64,000 bases of DNA from Chimonanthus salicifolius (GCA_013350335.1 CM023538.1:57146769-57210768); one strand, 5' to 3'; positions 11,898 through 23,885 are shown, numbered from the stretch's first letter. Numbers and translations are program-made. The notes: generated by a model from the letters alone, not told the origin.

Positions 11898-13507
11898 TTA
11901 ACAGTCAATCTTCGAAAGAAGCGCTTGTAACATCCAAGAAATGCTGTCAAAAGCCATATCCATGTCGTCCTCTCTGCTAAAACAGCAATCAGGATCAGCA
12001 GTGAGCACCTTGGGTTGAATGATCAAAATTAAAAAATAGAAATTTAAACCAGCACAAAAACTTTTAAAATATACATACCTTCCCAGAAGCATCAACATTA
12101 TCAGGGACTTTGTACTTGTCAAGCGTGATATTAGACAAGCATAGACCAGGGAAAAATGTCTGAAAATTTTGCAAATGATGTATCAGTATCCAGAGCAAAT
12201 ATAGGGATAAGACCAGGGACAGAACAAGAAAATTTGTTTTGAAGGGGCAAAACCAATAAATTTTCAGGAGTTCAGGGAACAGTAAAAAATCTTCAAATTT
12301 GGACTTTCTATTGCATTCCTACCATTGGATTAGTCATGATAGGTTAAAATATTTATCTAGTGATTCATTTTAATTGTAAAAAATTAAAGCCTAACACAAT
12401 TCAAAGAGTTCCATTTTCGAATAGGGTCTGCCAGACCTGCCCAGGTAAGAAGAATCAAAATTTTGGAGTGGCCATCGCCCCCTCTCTGTTTTGCCCTTGT
12501 ATAAGACCCAAAATAGAAGAAAAATCACAAAAGTAAAAAAAGAAAAGAAAAGAACTACTACATCGGATTCTAGCAAAAAAGGGGGTAAATACATTAAAAT
12601 TCAATACAAGACAAAAGATTAGATATCTTACATCCAATACGCGCTGCACCTTTCTTGGCCTCTGCTTTGGCTTCCGCCGCAGCAGCTTGGATCCTGTAAT
12701 GATCAGAAAATCCTCTTCAATTTCTTCTCTAGTCAATGAGATACGTAGCTTTTTCTGTGACTCATTTCCTTCCTCCTGCAATGGGGGTGGCAAACCTCTT
12801 CGCCTCTTTGGTTTTGGCTGACTCTCCTGCAGTGGGGGTGGTAAACCTCTTCGCCTCTTTGGTTTTGGCTGACTCTCCTGCACTGGAGGCGACGGTGCGG
12901 GCGGTTGTGGTGGCAACACAGGAACCAAACTAGGATTCTTTCCCTGACTGACAGAGCCCTTCTCTTCCGGAGCCTTGCAAGCGGCTCTTCTCGTCCGGAG
13001 ATTCCATGGAGGCAACCTGGCCAGTTTATCCTCGATTTCTTTCTCTGCAGCAGGGAGTTTCAACTTGTCGGCAGTCAAACGGAGACGAACCAACAGCTTT
13101 GCCCTGGTTTCTTTAATTCCATCATTTTTGTCCTTCAAGGGCAGCCGCTGTGATTTCTCAAGATCAGAAGGTGTTGAGGGTTTGAGGAACTTGACAGAAG
13201 AGTCGTCGGATTCTGAATTGCAGCACAGAGATCTGCAACCATGATCGGAAGGGGTTGAGGGTTTGAGGAACTTGACGGAAGAGTCGTCGGATTCCGAATT
13301 GCAGCACGGAGATCTGCAACCATGATCGGAAGGGGTTGAGGGTTTGAGGAACTTCACAGAAGAGTCGTCGGATTCTAAATTGCAGCACAGAGATCTACAA
13401 CCCGGATATGTAGATGTGATCTCGGCATCCGAAGTGTATCGGACGATGCATTTCCTTCCCCATTTCAGGTCAGGAGGAAGGTATAAGTTTCCCAGACATT
13501 TCTCCAT
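11898..13507 (-). CDS. DUF1639 family protein, 3 exons
   Basis: Exons by coordinate are 13507-12632, 12159-12079 and 12008-11898. Introns are 472 and 70 bp with GT/AG ends and both junctions in phase 0, giving 355 residues. The family signature is split over exons 1 and 2: ISLTREEIEEDFLIITGSK (256-274) with a basic tail, then FFPGLCLSNIT and KYKVPD (294-312). Upstream, PPWNLRTRRAACK (166-178) is another conserved block. The basic PKPKRRR at 214-220 and 231-237 resembles nuclear localisation signals. Three 27-residue Cys-rich repeats occupy 36-116 and two 17-residue repeats follow near 207-241. The molecular function of DUF1639 proteins is not established. I chose the ATG at 13507 because the upstream in-frame ATG (13630) would encode a Ser run made by a GAA microsatellite, but that start cannot be excluded. 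Confidence 0.88.
12780..12884. repeat. 51-bp in-frame coding repeat in the DUF1639 gene
   Basis: Two nearly identical 51-bp units encode PPxQESQPKPKRRRGLP twice, and a third partial unit (PPLQEEG) follows. The length is a multiple of three, so the frame is kept. Each unit carries one basic cluster. Confidence 0.85.
13167..13409. repeat. 81-bp in-frame coding repeat, three copies
   Basis: Units start at 13167, 13248 and 13329. Each encodes 27 residues of the form GCRSxCCNxESDDSSVKFLK plus PSTPSD. Units differ at only a few bases, which implies recent expansion. A CxxxCC motif and an acidic/Ser cluster recur in each unit. Confidence 0.9.
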
Positions 13508-13700
13508 CAGCGATAAACAGAGAGAGATTTCTGAAAGAGAATGCAAGAGAGATGAGAAATCGAAGAAAGAGAAGGGGAGAGAAGAAGAAGAAGAAGAAGA
13601 AGAAGAACAGAGCTTTTGCTTTCCTCGCAAGAAAGACGAGAGAAGGGAAGATGAAAGGGGCGCGCTGGGTAATGCTATATGAAGACCGCCTTCGCGAAAA
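13508..13700 (-). promoter_or_regulatory. 5' UTR with GAA microsatellite and proximal promoter
   Basis: Upstream of the DUF1639 start the minus strand reads as a pyrimidine-rich leader with a (TTC)n run of about nine units (plus strand (GAA)n, 13578-13605). TC-rich leaders are typical of plant genes. No clear TATA box could be assigned. Confidence 0.4.
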
Positions 13701-15308
13701 TAGAAAGCCCGACTCCCAACGGCTATATTTTCAGATCTACGAGGGCTATATTTTCATTTTTCAGACTACGAGGGCTATGGTATTGTTTCTATTAGAACTC
13801 ATTTAATTATCATAATTTTTAATTTTACTAGAATAAAAATTAACTTAATGTAAAAAAGTTAAATCAAATTCTAAAAGATAATTTTAGCAATTCAAATTTA
13901 CTTTTGAGTTCAAGTAGAGTAATGTGCTTGGATACACAAAATGTCTGAGCTCTTATTAATTTTACCTCTAAATATAACATTTTTCTTTAGGAAGTGGAAT
14001 GGTACAATTTCGAGTTTCTGTAGCGTAACTCAGTGGCTATCTTTTAAGAATGTATAACATCATGCGAAGGGAAATTTAGTAAAATTGTACTCGAGTTTCC
14101 CTCCAAAAAATAATGATGTGGAATTGGTCCAATTTAATTTAAAAAATTATGAAAAATTTAGGATTCCATTTTGTGCGATGTGATTTGTGACACTTTTGCT
14201 TTGAAAATTCATACAAATAATAGATACAATCAACGGTTTGATATTGCTAGTGGTATATGATAATTTCACTTTATTTTGATCCAAGCAAGTCATGATTCTC
14301 TATTTTTAGAAATTTGTGGATCAACCTATTTGTAAAATGGAAACACAATGAAGGATGTGAATAATCGATGCCATTAAGTAAGGATTTAAAGCCAAATGCA
14401 TATGGAATTCACTAAAGGCCATAAAGTCATCAATTTTCTTAAAAACTAGTTCATTCATAAAGTTTAATCAAATTTTACATATTAACATGACTTTTAATAG
14501 ATGGGTTTTCTCTAAGACACAAGTTTGATACAATTAATACCACTAATCTTGTTTAGTTTAATCTTAGATAGTTAGATCTTCTATCTCCTTGTTAGGATTA
14601 TCCAATTCTTTAAGTGTCTAATTTACTTAATTTTTGAGATTTTGTTAATCTATGAAAACTATTTTTCAATCAACCAGCTTATTAATGGTATTGACGTGCA
14701 ATTAAACCTTACGACTGAGATCGAAAAAAAATCACTTACCATTAGTAAAATAAGATGAATGAGCCCTTTTTTTCGAATTTTTATCAAATGCTTCTAGCAT
14801 TTTTTAAATAAATAAAAATAGGAAATTCTTTCAAATGAATTCAAAAGATATAGATCTTTTTAGAAAAAAATCCTTATTTATATTGTCATTTTTTCATGGG
14901 AAAAAGATCTTAAGGACATTTTATATAAAAAAAGGCTTCTTGTATTATATTGGTCACGAGCATGTCTGATTATAAATGGTATTTTGTGCAACTTAATTTT
15001 GTAAAAATTGGAATTACATCGCATCGCGTCGATCCAAATTAATTTGGGTTTAACTTGGTCAAAATAGATTTAACTAAGCAGAAGTGTTTTATTTGAAAAA
15101 AAAATCTGTTTTATACTTTTTGAGTGGTAAATTATTATAAGGCCAAAAAAATAAATGGTTATAATCTTGTGAATTAAGGACCCGTAAAACATCAACATGA
15201 GTCAACACTTGAATCACTCTTGCATCGACCAATATCAGCCAAGTTTAAAACCTAAGATTGTATAATATATTGTCTGAGTTTACTTTTTTTGGAAAATAAG
15301 TGATGTTC
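13701..15308. other. AT-rich intergenic DNA
   Basis: I see no gene, RNA gene or bounded repeat here, only AT-rich sequence with scattered homopolymers. Confidence 0.5.
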
Positions 15309-15655
15309 ACGGCCTAGCATAACTCGGGTGGGGTGGATCGGGTTTCTTAAAATGACACAAGTTAATATATATAGAACCCGACTTAACCCTACCTAAATTC
15401 TCAATCCGACCCGACCCGAATTTTAACCCTAATTCTGAAGCCATTTTAACCTAATTTTATCCGAGTTGGATTGGGTTAACTTGTAAAATCTTCAACCTGA
15501 CCCGACCCAACCCGACCCGAATTTCATGGAGGTTTTTATCTTCTCAACCCGACTCGACTCGCTGACCCAAAATTACTTGACCCACATGATTTCTCAGATC
15601 GGGTCATATGGGTTGGGCCAAAACTCGACCCGAGTTGCAGCCCTAGTGCCCTAGT
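15309..15655. mobile_element. hAT-like MITE rich in GACCCGACCC
   Basis: It is full of GACCCGACCCGA/GGGTTGGG words. One end contains TAGCATAACTCGGGT, and the other ends ACCCGAGTTGCAGCCCTAG, so ACTCGGGT is inverted at the ends. No exact 8-bp target duplication was found; the boundaries are approximate. Confidence 0.5.
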
Positions 15656-15855
15656 GTAATCATTTTATGTGAGCCTCATTATTTAAACACTTTTACTTTC
15701 TGATATTAATGAAATTAATCATTTTCTCTTTTTTAAAAAAATCATTTGACTCTCTTAAAATGAATCTAATCAAGATTTTTTGAGAGCTTATTTTGCAACT
15801 ATTTTCTTCTCATGCAGATTCTATCTCTTTGCGAATAAAATCTCTACCTGATTTT

Positions 15856-18613
15856 TGTAATATCCTGACCTAAAATAGACTTAAACAATATAATTTAACC
15901 TATAGATTATAGTGAGGGATTTGTGAAAAATCCTAGTTTTGGCCAATCAGAGCTCAATAGCTCATTGATCCAACCCTTTTAAGTTAAAAAAAAAAAAAAG
16001 GAGCAAAATGGTAATTTACCATTAAACAATATAATTATTGTTTGAATAATTATTGTTATCTGAGTAATATTGATTTCTTTATTAAGAATATAGATTTTAA
16101 AATTTATAAATATCTTTATTTCATTAAAATGTCATTAAAAAATTACCCGAAAAAGGCCCGAAAACTAGAAAATGATTATTTTAAATAATTCTATAAGTTA
16201 GAAAATTCTAAAAAAATAACTAGTGTCTAGTTTATGTTTAAATCTATCATTTTATTTCTCTAGAGCTAAAAATGAAGATTTTAAACCCTTTAAGTAAGTA
16301 CAACTTAGTTTAAGGGAATAGTGTAAAAAAGTGATTTTTATTTAAATCAATTAAGTTTAATGGGTTATAACTTTCCAAAATTATATGGTATTTAAACATT
16401 TTAAAAACTCAACATTTTGGATCAGATAGATCAAATTAAATAATTTTTATTAATTAAAAATTAATAAGAAAATGAAATAAAGATTATAACTATAATAAAA
16501 TAATGTTGTGAACAGTAAATTTTAGGTAGCTACAGTCATATGATAACCATTGTAACCCACTGAAAGAAAAAAAAAAAAAAAATGCAGTGAGTTGTCTTTC
16601 ACCTGTACCTTTGTCTTGCCAAATGTTTTTTTTTTAACCTACGTGGCTGCAAGAGTAGCCACATAACCCATTTTTCTTTCCTATTTAAGGGGTAGATGAG
16701 ATGGGATTTTACAGCCCTCTCATTTCACCTACCCTTTTACCTCTCTCTCCACTACCTGCTTTCTGTTACTTCTCTTTCTCTCCCTCAAGCACCGTACCAG
16801 CCTTGTCAAACTTTCTTATTAAGGTATACCTTCTTTATAGCTTTAGAATTAACTAGAATATCTTAGAGAAATAAAATGTCATTTTTATTATTATTTTAAA
16901 AAATTTAAGATGAGTTGTCCTATTGAATTAATTATGAATTATTATTGTAAATTGATTTATTTTAATTTATTTATTTAACTTGAAATAAATTTATAATTGT
17001 TTAAAGATGTAGTTAAGTTGGTTTTTCTATATCTTAGTTTTATCTAAAGTGAGTAATTTAATAAATTTTAATTTAAATCTTGTTAATAAATTAGAGACTT
17101 AAATTATTTAAATTAAATACTTTTATAAGTAATTTGTCTAAAATAAATAATCTGAGATTTGTAATTTTGATTATGTTAAGCATTGTTTAAAGACCCCTAT
17201 TTTCAATTAAAAATGATACTAACCCTTGTTTATTATATTATACTATATATATGTATATATACATATGTATTCACTTCCAGGCCGATACTCTCTATCTGTG
17301 GCTGACTCAGCCCGATAGCTATCAGTAGCTGAGCAATTAATTTTGCCGCTCGGTAGAAAAAAAAGGGATCGGGCACTGAGTGTATCTCTAGGCCTAACTC
17401 ACTATATGAGTAGTGGCCTGAGCACCCTATATTTGTATCTCTAGGCCTAACTCGCTATAAGAGTAGTGGCCTGAGCATTCTATTATATTACTATTATAAT
17501 CTAAAAATGAATAGTAACCCATTTTAGAGACTCATATCCATTACCCTTAAAGTTTTGCCGGAAAATAAATAAAAGAATTTGCAACACTATGATTATGTGT
17601 ATTATGTTGATTAATGATTGCATAATTCGTGTATTCTTGTTTTCATATTTTGACAGATATCTCTATACACCACACATACGGTGAGGAGACTTAACATTGC
17701 AGTAAAAGTAAATCAGGTTTAAAGGAACTAGTGCAATGAGTGGTTTCAATGATCAGATTTGATGAACCCACTTATATGCCTAGACTTTGTGCACTATTAT
17801 GAAAAGTGCTTATTGATATTTATGATGTTTATCATATATTGTGATTATGGTGATGAAATGCTTATGAATTATACTGCTTCCACGTACCCTTAACTAGTGA
17901 ACTATTATCGGCCCAGGTGTGTCGATTACCGGCCCAGGTGTGTCGGTTTACGTCTACTAGCTCAGGTGTGTTAGTTGCTGGCCCAGGTGTGTCAGTACCG
18001 GCCCAAGTGTGTCGGAGATGTACTTGCAAGATTCTGCATTTTGACCGTGTCGGGACTTAATGCTTATAGTCAGTGTAGTGTTTAGGTGTTGCGTTAGATA
18101 TCAGCAGTAAATTGAGAATGATTTGATATTTAGCATGACAATTATATTATGATGAAAATGTTGATTTTGGCTAACCTGATAATTATTACACTGCATTGTT
18201 ATGTTCTTTTCACTGGGCTGGTTATCTCACACCACTCACATTTCAGGAGATGTACCCGAGGAGGAGGAATCTCCATTTCAAACTTGAAGATAGATAAGCT
18301 GTTGCAGTCCCTTGGAGTCCCATGGATGAGATTTTCATCTATTTTGTTTATTGGTTCTTGGAACCATGTTTTGTAGAGTACCTTATGTGGTACCCGTTTT
18401 TGTAATCATGTATGAACCACTACGTTACTGCTAGTAACTCTGTTAAAAATGATATTATCCTTTTTATATTTATTTGTATGATACATGTTTGTAAAAGGAT
18501 AGACATATGGTACATGTTTGAGTCCACATGTAAAGAGCATGTGTGACATTTAAAAAAAAAAAAAAAAAATTTTTAGTAGCGTTCTGGGCCCACCTTCGGG
18601 TCAGGGCGTTACA
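15856..18613. mobile_element. Solo LTR (2.76 kb), same family as 1866-5022
   Basis: It starts TGTAATATCCTGACCT and ends GGGTCAGGGCGTTACA, with a perfect 5-bp duplication ATTTT at 15851-15855 and 18614-18618. It shares several blocks in the same order with the LTR at 1866. It lacks internal coding sequence and a partner LTR. Unlike its sister, it carries a GGCCCAGGTGTGTCGG minisatellite and a duplicated TCTAGGCCTAACTC segment (about 17380-17480). Confidence 0.85.
17909..18015. repeat. Minisatellite in the solo LTR
   Basis: Five imperfect copies of CGGCCCAGGTGTGTCGG-like units of about 18-25 bp occur head to tail. They are absent from the sister LTR, so they expanded after the two insertions diverged or belong to a subfamily. 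Confidence 0.7.
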
Positions 18614-18824
18614 ATTTTATTTTATTTTCGGTCCACATCATTGTTGAATTAAACTAACTTTTTATAAATATTTTACTTGAGCATAGGCTATTTTAATCAT
18701 CTTGATAGACTTTCGTAAACTTAGACTTTTCAATGCATAAATAATGCATCTCTTGAAGGCAAAGGTTAAAGTTGGGAGATCACTTGGCAATCATACTAAA
18801 GAATGCAATTGTCGCTTTTTTTTT

Positions 18825-18935
18825 TTTCCTTTTTTTTTTAATATGATAAGATGGCCAGCCTTTTAAAACACCCGATCAATTCTTGGAGCATGTGCAAGTC
18901 TCCTAACAAGAGTGGCCTTCATGACAAGTGAAATT
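18825..18935 (-). mobile_element. SINE 3' fragment
   Basis: A poly-T run is followed by AACACCCGATCAATTCTTGG, matching the conserved 3' region of the SINE at 26333-26528 on the minus strand. No A or B box is visible, so it is truncated. Confidence 0.5.
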
Positions 18936-18969
18936 AGAACTAACTCGGGGGCACTAACTTGGGCACTGG

Positions 18970-19300
18970 AGCGGGATTCCCCTTAACGCATGGGCCCTAC
19001 ATGAAAGAGGTGTGGGTGCCTTTGTCGAGGATGCCAAAGATTGCGTCAGAGAGCCTGTCAAATGGGTGTTTGTTGAGTCTCAAATCGGATGTGTGATGGG
19101 AAAGTCCGAGACTTATGAGAGAGGGAGAGGAGCATCATCCATAATGGTTAACCATTTTGGAACAAGAAGCTCATTCGGCCGACAAGTGGTATCAGAGTCA
19201 ACTTGGGGAGGGGGGGCGCATTGCAGTGGGGATCCCCTTAACGCATGGGTCCTATACGAAAGAGGTGTTGGTTCCCCTGGTGAGAGTGATAGGTAATGTC
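18970..19300 (+). mobile_element. LTR/TRIM-type retroelement relic with primer-binding site
   Basis: TGGTATCAGAGTC at about 19187 matches the initiator tRNA-Met primer-binding site of plant LTR elements. The upstream TGTTGAGTCTCAAATCGG resembles an LTR start. The block CCCCTTAACGCATGGG occurs twice (about 18980 and 19231). Related fragments lie at about 19430-19540 and 23418-23475. It has no coding capacity and its boundaries are unresolved. Confidence 0.45.
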
Positions 19301-19540
19301 CGCCTTGAAATGCTTTAAAATTTCAAGGGCCCTAGTCGAAATCGTAAGATAGGGCCCTACTGCAATTAGTATTTTTTTTTTGGGCTCTGACATATCCTGA
19401 AATTTTGGGGGCCGGGCCTATAGCATGGGCTGGCCCTGGTGCTAGGGATTGTGTCATGAAGCCTATTGCGAGGCGTGTGTTGAGCCCCATATCGATTTGG
19501 TGTTTGAAAGGTCTTAAGCTTATGGAGGGTTAGGCACCAT

Positions 19541-20868
19541 CTTTGTGACAAGTTTCTCAACCCAATCCCAGTGCCCCCGCTTAGGAGATCCACACATCTT
19601 TCTTATAGGGCTCATGCATCAACATGATCCCAGCCCCAAGCTAATTCACAATTGATAATATGTCTCAATTAAACTATCACCTGCCCTCATTAGGGACCTG
19701 ACCAAGATAGATGAATCTCTATAACACTACTAATCATTCTAACCAAAGACTATAATTTAAAAAAATAAAAAATAAAATATTTGCATGGCAAGAATATTAA
19801 GAAGCATCTCTCACATGTGTGAATCGCGAGAGTTAATTTGGGCCACTGAATCCCAACAATTCCAGTGACTCAGATATGCTATAGTCATCTATTTTTAATT
19901 ATATTTAACTTTTTTTTTTAAAAAAATTTGACTCAAGAAGAAATTACAACTTGAAAAGTTTCTTTAATTTTCTAGTTAGGACACGTGAAAAATATTCAGT
20001 TTTTAAAGTGGAGATATACTATTCTTACTATTTTAGGAAGGGTGAAGTTTTAAATTGATAAAAATACTAAAATTTAACTTAAATGTTCTAGTAATTTAAA
20101 TATTTAATAGAAGGAATTTCAATAATTTAATAAATAATTCAAATAGTCGAAAAAGTTTAAATCACTAGCACCATTTCACCGTTAAATTTCTCTCTTCTGT
20201 ATTACTATTTTATCATTATTTGAGAAATAGTTAGAGATTAATTGATTATAGCACCGATGACAATGACAACGATTATGTAATAAAAATAGTAATAATAGTT
20301 AATTTATGATAATGATGATAATAAAGAGTAATAATTTATATATTTTCTATTCTTTTATAAGATAAAGCAATCTCATATTTTTTAATATTTTAAAAGAACT
20401 TTATTATTGACATAGTCAAATAAATGTAAAAGACTTTGTGAATTAAAGTTAAAATTTGAGTCAATTTTTAATAACTAAACGAAACTCAACTCATATCAAA
20501 ATTTATTAAACTTTGTACAAAGATCCAAAATACTCACTTGAATTACTCAATCGGACCGATCCAAATTTCTACTCGAGTCAACCGAGATTGCTTGGTTCAC
20601 TTGGGTCAATCTAAAAGAGGCTACTGCTTCCTGGAGGGTTCTTGGCCCTTCGATGTCTTCCGGAGTAAGTATCCCAATCTTTTAAAGAAAAAAAGAAGTA
20701 AAAAGCTGCGGCAGTTGAGAATCATGAAAAATGACCACATGATTGTAACTTCTTAACATTTGTTTGATACTTTGATGCATTGTAAACATGATCAACACAA
20801 TGAAAAGATTAACCCAAACACAGAACATTGACAAAAGAATGAGATGAATATTAGGAGCCATACCACAA
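19541..20868. other. Intergenic DNA without recognised features
   Basis: AT-rich sequence with no supported gene. Short ORFs have no recognisable content. Confidence 0.45.
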
Positions 20869-20869
20869 C

Positions 20870-21020
20870 CATCACTAATCCCGAAAAGAAGGCGGTGACG
20901 CCTGCCGGCGACAAATAGTCGGAAGAAGCGGGTTGTTTATGTTGAAGAATCGAACTGTAAATTGTGTCATTTTATATGCAGAAATAGCAGATACAACTCT
21001 TTCAAGAGAAGAAAGAGAAC
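20870..21020 (-). pseudogene. Small membrane-protein gene copy, broken (copy d)
   Basis: Read on the minus strand it encodes LERVVSAISAYKMTQ then FFNINNPLLP, and in a second frame VTAFFSGLVMVVVWLL. The extra G in GGCAGGCGTC, compared with GGCAGCGTC in the neighbouring copy, separates the two frames. Only the N-terminal half is present. It lies immediately downstream of the copy at 21036-21391. Confidence 0.4.
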
Positions 21021-21035
21021 AGAGAGTTTGTTGAG

Positions 21036-21391
21036 TCAATCTTCATTAAAGAGAATGCGATAAAGACCAGCGCCGAGAAAGATAAAGGTACTGAGGAACA
21101 TCAACATTAATCCAATGGGAAACATCAACCCATATCCAAAGCGGTAGGCGTAGAGGAGCCACACCAGCACCATCACTAAGCCTGCAAAGAATGCGGTGAC
21201 GCTGCCAGCGAAGAAGCTGTGGATGCTTCAAGCTGAAGAACCGAATCAGATTTGCACGAACTGTACCTATGCGTCATGTTACTCGTCAGCTCTTTCAAGA
21301 TCCTCCAAGAGGGACAGAGATTTGCAAGAACTGGACTTTGTGTCATTCTACGTGCCCGAATAGCAGCTTGAACTCTTTCAAGATCGTCCAT
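21036..21391 (-). pseudogene. Small two-helix membrane-protein gene, most complete copy (c)
   Basis: The N-terminal ORF begins MDDLERVQAAIRARRMTQ at 21391. In a different frame, 21227-21036 encodes HSFFAGSVTAFFAGLVMVLV, then WLLYAYRFGYG and LMFPIGLMLMFLSTFIFLGA, ending LYRILFNED and a stop: two or three strongly hydrophobic helices. The frames do not join directly. An imperfect duplication (CTCTTTCAAGATC at 21290 and 21373) lies in the N-terminal part and probably contributes to the break. An intron could be an alternative, but I see no convincing sites. I do not recognise the family. Related pieces sit at 20870-21020, 23540-23720 and 23735-23885. Confidence 0.4.
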
Positions 21392-21839
21392 GCCACTGCA
21401 AGAGAGATATAGAGACAGAGATAGGATTTCTGAGAGAGAGATGAGGTTTCAGAGAAGAAGTTGATTTCTGAGAGAGAGAGAGAGAGAGATGGGATTTCTA
21501 AGAAGTTGTTGATTTCTAGGAAGTTATTTGAATCTCATTTGTTAGGGAGTTTCATAACAGGAAGGTTGGCTCTGAATTGCCGATTTTTGAAGATTAATTC
21601 ATTTGAAGAAAAACCATTATATATTTTATTCAAATTAATAAATTTAAACCTCCAAACTCTTCAAAAAATTTTATGATTTTAAATATAATTATTAACTCTT
21701 AAACATTTATATTGTACTTAGAGCTCTCTATATTCTAACCTAATGGTTCGAATGAAAACTCTTGAGAATGATTACGGAATTGAAAAAATAATCATTTTGA
21801 TTGGATAAGTAAAGTTGTTTGTCGAGTCCTAATATTTTA

Positions 21840-22440
21840 GGACTAACAAATCCATGATAAACGCTTTCAAATTGGATTCTAGGATGGAGTCTCGGATACA
21901 CCCATGGGGAAACTCAATTTTTTCAAAAAACGGAAGGGGTATAGTCGGTCTCGCCGACAGAAACTTTCCTGGTCACCTGATCTAAGACTGAGAAGAAGAT
22001 CTGGCGGCAACGAAAAGTTTCATTTTTTGATGGTCTATCCATCTGTACCATCAGATCTCTGGTTGGACTCGCGTGTGACCCTCCTCCTGCCAGTTTATTC
22101 CATTGCTGCTTGGGATGACCGAAATCTAGTGTTGTGAGTTTTTTTCTTAAATTTTATATCTTCTCAACGAGTCAATCGTTCACAAATAAGGTGGGTCCAT
22201 AGAGAAGTACATTTTTTTTTAGATTAACGTGTAGAAAACTCAGACACAGTTCTATTAAAATCCTTACGGATGAGCTCACTATCCATTAAACATACCAAAG
22301 TTAGGCCATGAGGGCTCGAACCCACAACTTTCCACTTCCTGAAATTGATTGGAATAATATATTAAAGCTATTTAAAATTGAGAAGTTTAAAAAACATATC
22401 TTCATTGATGCGAGCAAATTGATTTAAGTGGAACTCATAT
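21840..22440. repeat. Dispersed repeat shared with 7720-8100, with a SINE-like insert
   Basis: Segments such as TTGGATTCTAGGATGGAG, TCAACGAGTCAATCGTTCAC and TTGATGCGAGCAAATT match 7720-8100. Here the block is interrupted at about 22215-22344 by a sequence with a degenerate inverted B box (GGGCTCGAACCCACA), absent at 8.0 kb. The 78-codon ORF at 21904 is not conserved in the other copy. Confidence 0.55.
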
Positions 22441-23539
22441 TTAAAGTATTACCTTAAGAAAAACTCATTAAATGGGTCAAAGTGGGGCTCAATTAAGGGT
22501 GCAAAATAAAATATTAAAAGAATTCAAAGTTGTCAAAACTTTGAGAGCCCAAGCTTTGACCCATTTATCTACTAGGCCATTTGTGCTGCAAATTGGCCCT
22601 TTATGAAAAGGTATAAAATATACTAATTGGCCACACTAAACAAGTACAACCAAATGCAAGCCTCAAGGGCCTGGAAAATATAGGTTTTAAAGGCCCTTAG
22701 CCCAATATTCAGACCATTGGGCAAAGCTAATGTGAGGCCAAAAATATAGAGCTAACTCATTGGATGTCAAATCAAATTTATATTAGATCATTGTAGAGGT
22801 ACCTTCCTGCATGGACACGTTTAAGGTATCGCACCCGTTCTCATGGACTCTCTGATATTATTTTCTTAGTTGATAAAAATATTACAACACCTTTTTCTCC
22901 TTAAACCCTAATTATATATCAATACATTTATATTTAAATTTTTATACTAATACATTATTTTCTGATACAAACATGTGTAGTTTCACCAAACAAACTCATG
23001 CTCATAATGAATTCGGGCTCAATCATCTTACAATTGTTGGAACCCACAGCCATTCAAGTATCTATGAACAAACTATTTGCCAAAGGTCCAATTAATAATC
23101 GACTAGTGACAACAAGTTTTTAACAAATTCAATGTTGTGAATGAGTTAAGATTAATTGTATTCTCTTAATTAATTGGACAAAACTCCACTTAATGTGAGG
23201 CCAAAAACATAGAAACCAAATAAAGACAGAACTCAAAGCAACAACTACTTGAGTTGAACAGGTCATTCCATCATAGAGCCTCGACTTATAGGATAAACTA
23301 GAATACTAGATATCTCACATTTGATTCTCTTGAGATGTATTTAATAGGGTATGAGGTTTGTAGATGATTCGTGTATAAGTGAGATCAATGTCAAGTGAGT
23401 GAGTATTTTTTTTAAATGGTATTCAATGTCAAGCGGGCGTGTGTTGAATCCCACGTCAGATTACGTTGAAAGGTCCTGGGCTTATAAGATGATTTTTATT
23501 GGACAACATTAGAAAAAAGACCATTCTAATTGGGCCATG
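22441..23539. other. Intergenic DNA
   Basis: No gene is visible. A TRIM-like fragment (GTGTTGAATCCCACGTCAG) lies at about 23440. Confidence 0.4.
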
Positions 23540-23720
23540 GGCCATGCAGAAGCCGTAGAGGAGCCACACCACCACCATCGCTAGTCCTGCAGAAAAGGTG
23601 GCGACGCTGCCGGCGACAAGTAGTTGGAAGAAGCATGGATTTTTTAAGTTGGAAGAATCAAACTGTCATTTTACGTGCAAAAATAGCAGATGATCTCTTT
23701 CAGGAGAACAGAGAGAGATA
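23540..23720 (-). pseudogene. Small membrane-protein gene copy, partial (copy b)
   Basis: The minus strand encodes LLVAGSVATFSAGLAMVVVW then LLYGF, aligned with the helix 1 region of the copy at 21036-21391. An in-frame stop occurs upstream (MTV then stop). The C-terminal helix is missing and replaced by unrelated sequence. Confidence 0.4.
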
Positions 23721-23734
23721 GATGGTTGAGTCAA

Positions 23735-23885
23735 TCTTCACTATAGAAAATGAGATAAAGACCGGCGGCGAGAGAGACACCGGCATCACCAAGGAATGCC
23801 ATCAATAATCCAAGGGAACCATCCACCCATATCCAATATGACTGTTGCCATAGAGGAGCCACCACACCACCATCACTGGTCCTAC
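23735..23885 (-). pseudogene. Small membrane-protein gene copy, partial (copy a)
   Basis: The minus strand encodes GPVMVVWWLLYGNSHIGYGW then MVPLDY and a stop. Downstream sequence resembles the C-terminal part of copy c (CGCCGGTCTTTATCTCATTT), but with the frame lost. Confidence 0.35.

Noticed and set aside
12736..13682. Several plus-strand ORFs of 62-112 codons.
   Set aside because: They are antisense shadows of the DUF1639 exon; the Glu run comes from the GAA microsatellite.
17909..18015. A regular repeat array that could suggest a CRISPR-like structure.
   Set aside because: Units are imperfect and adjacent without unique spacers, inside a plant LTR.
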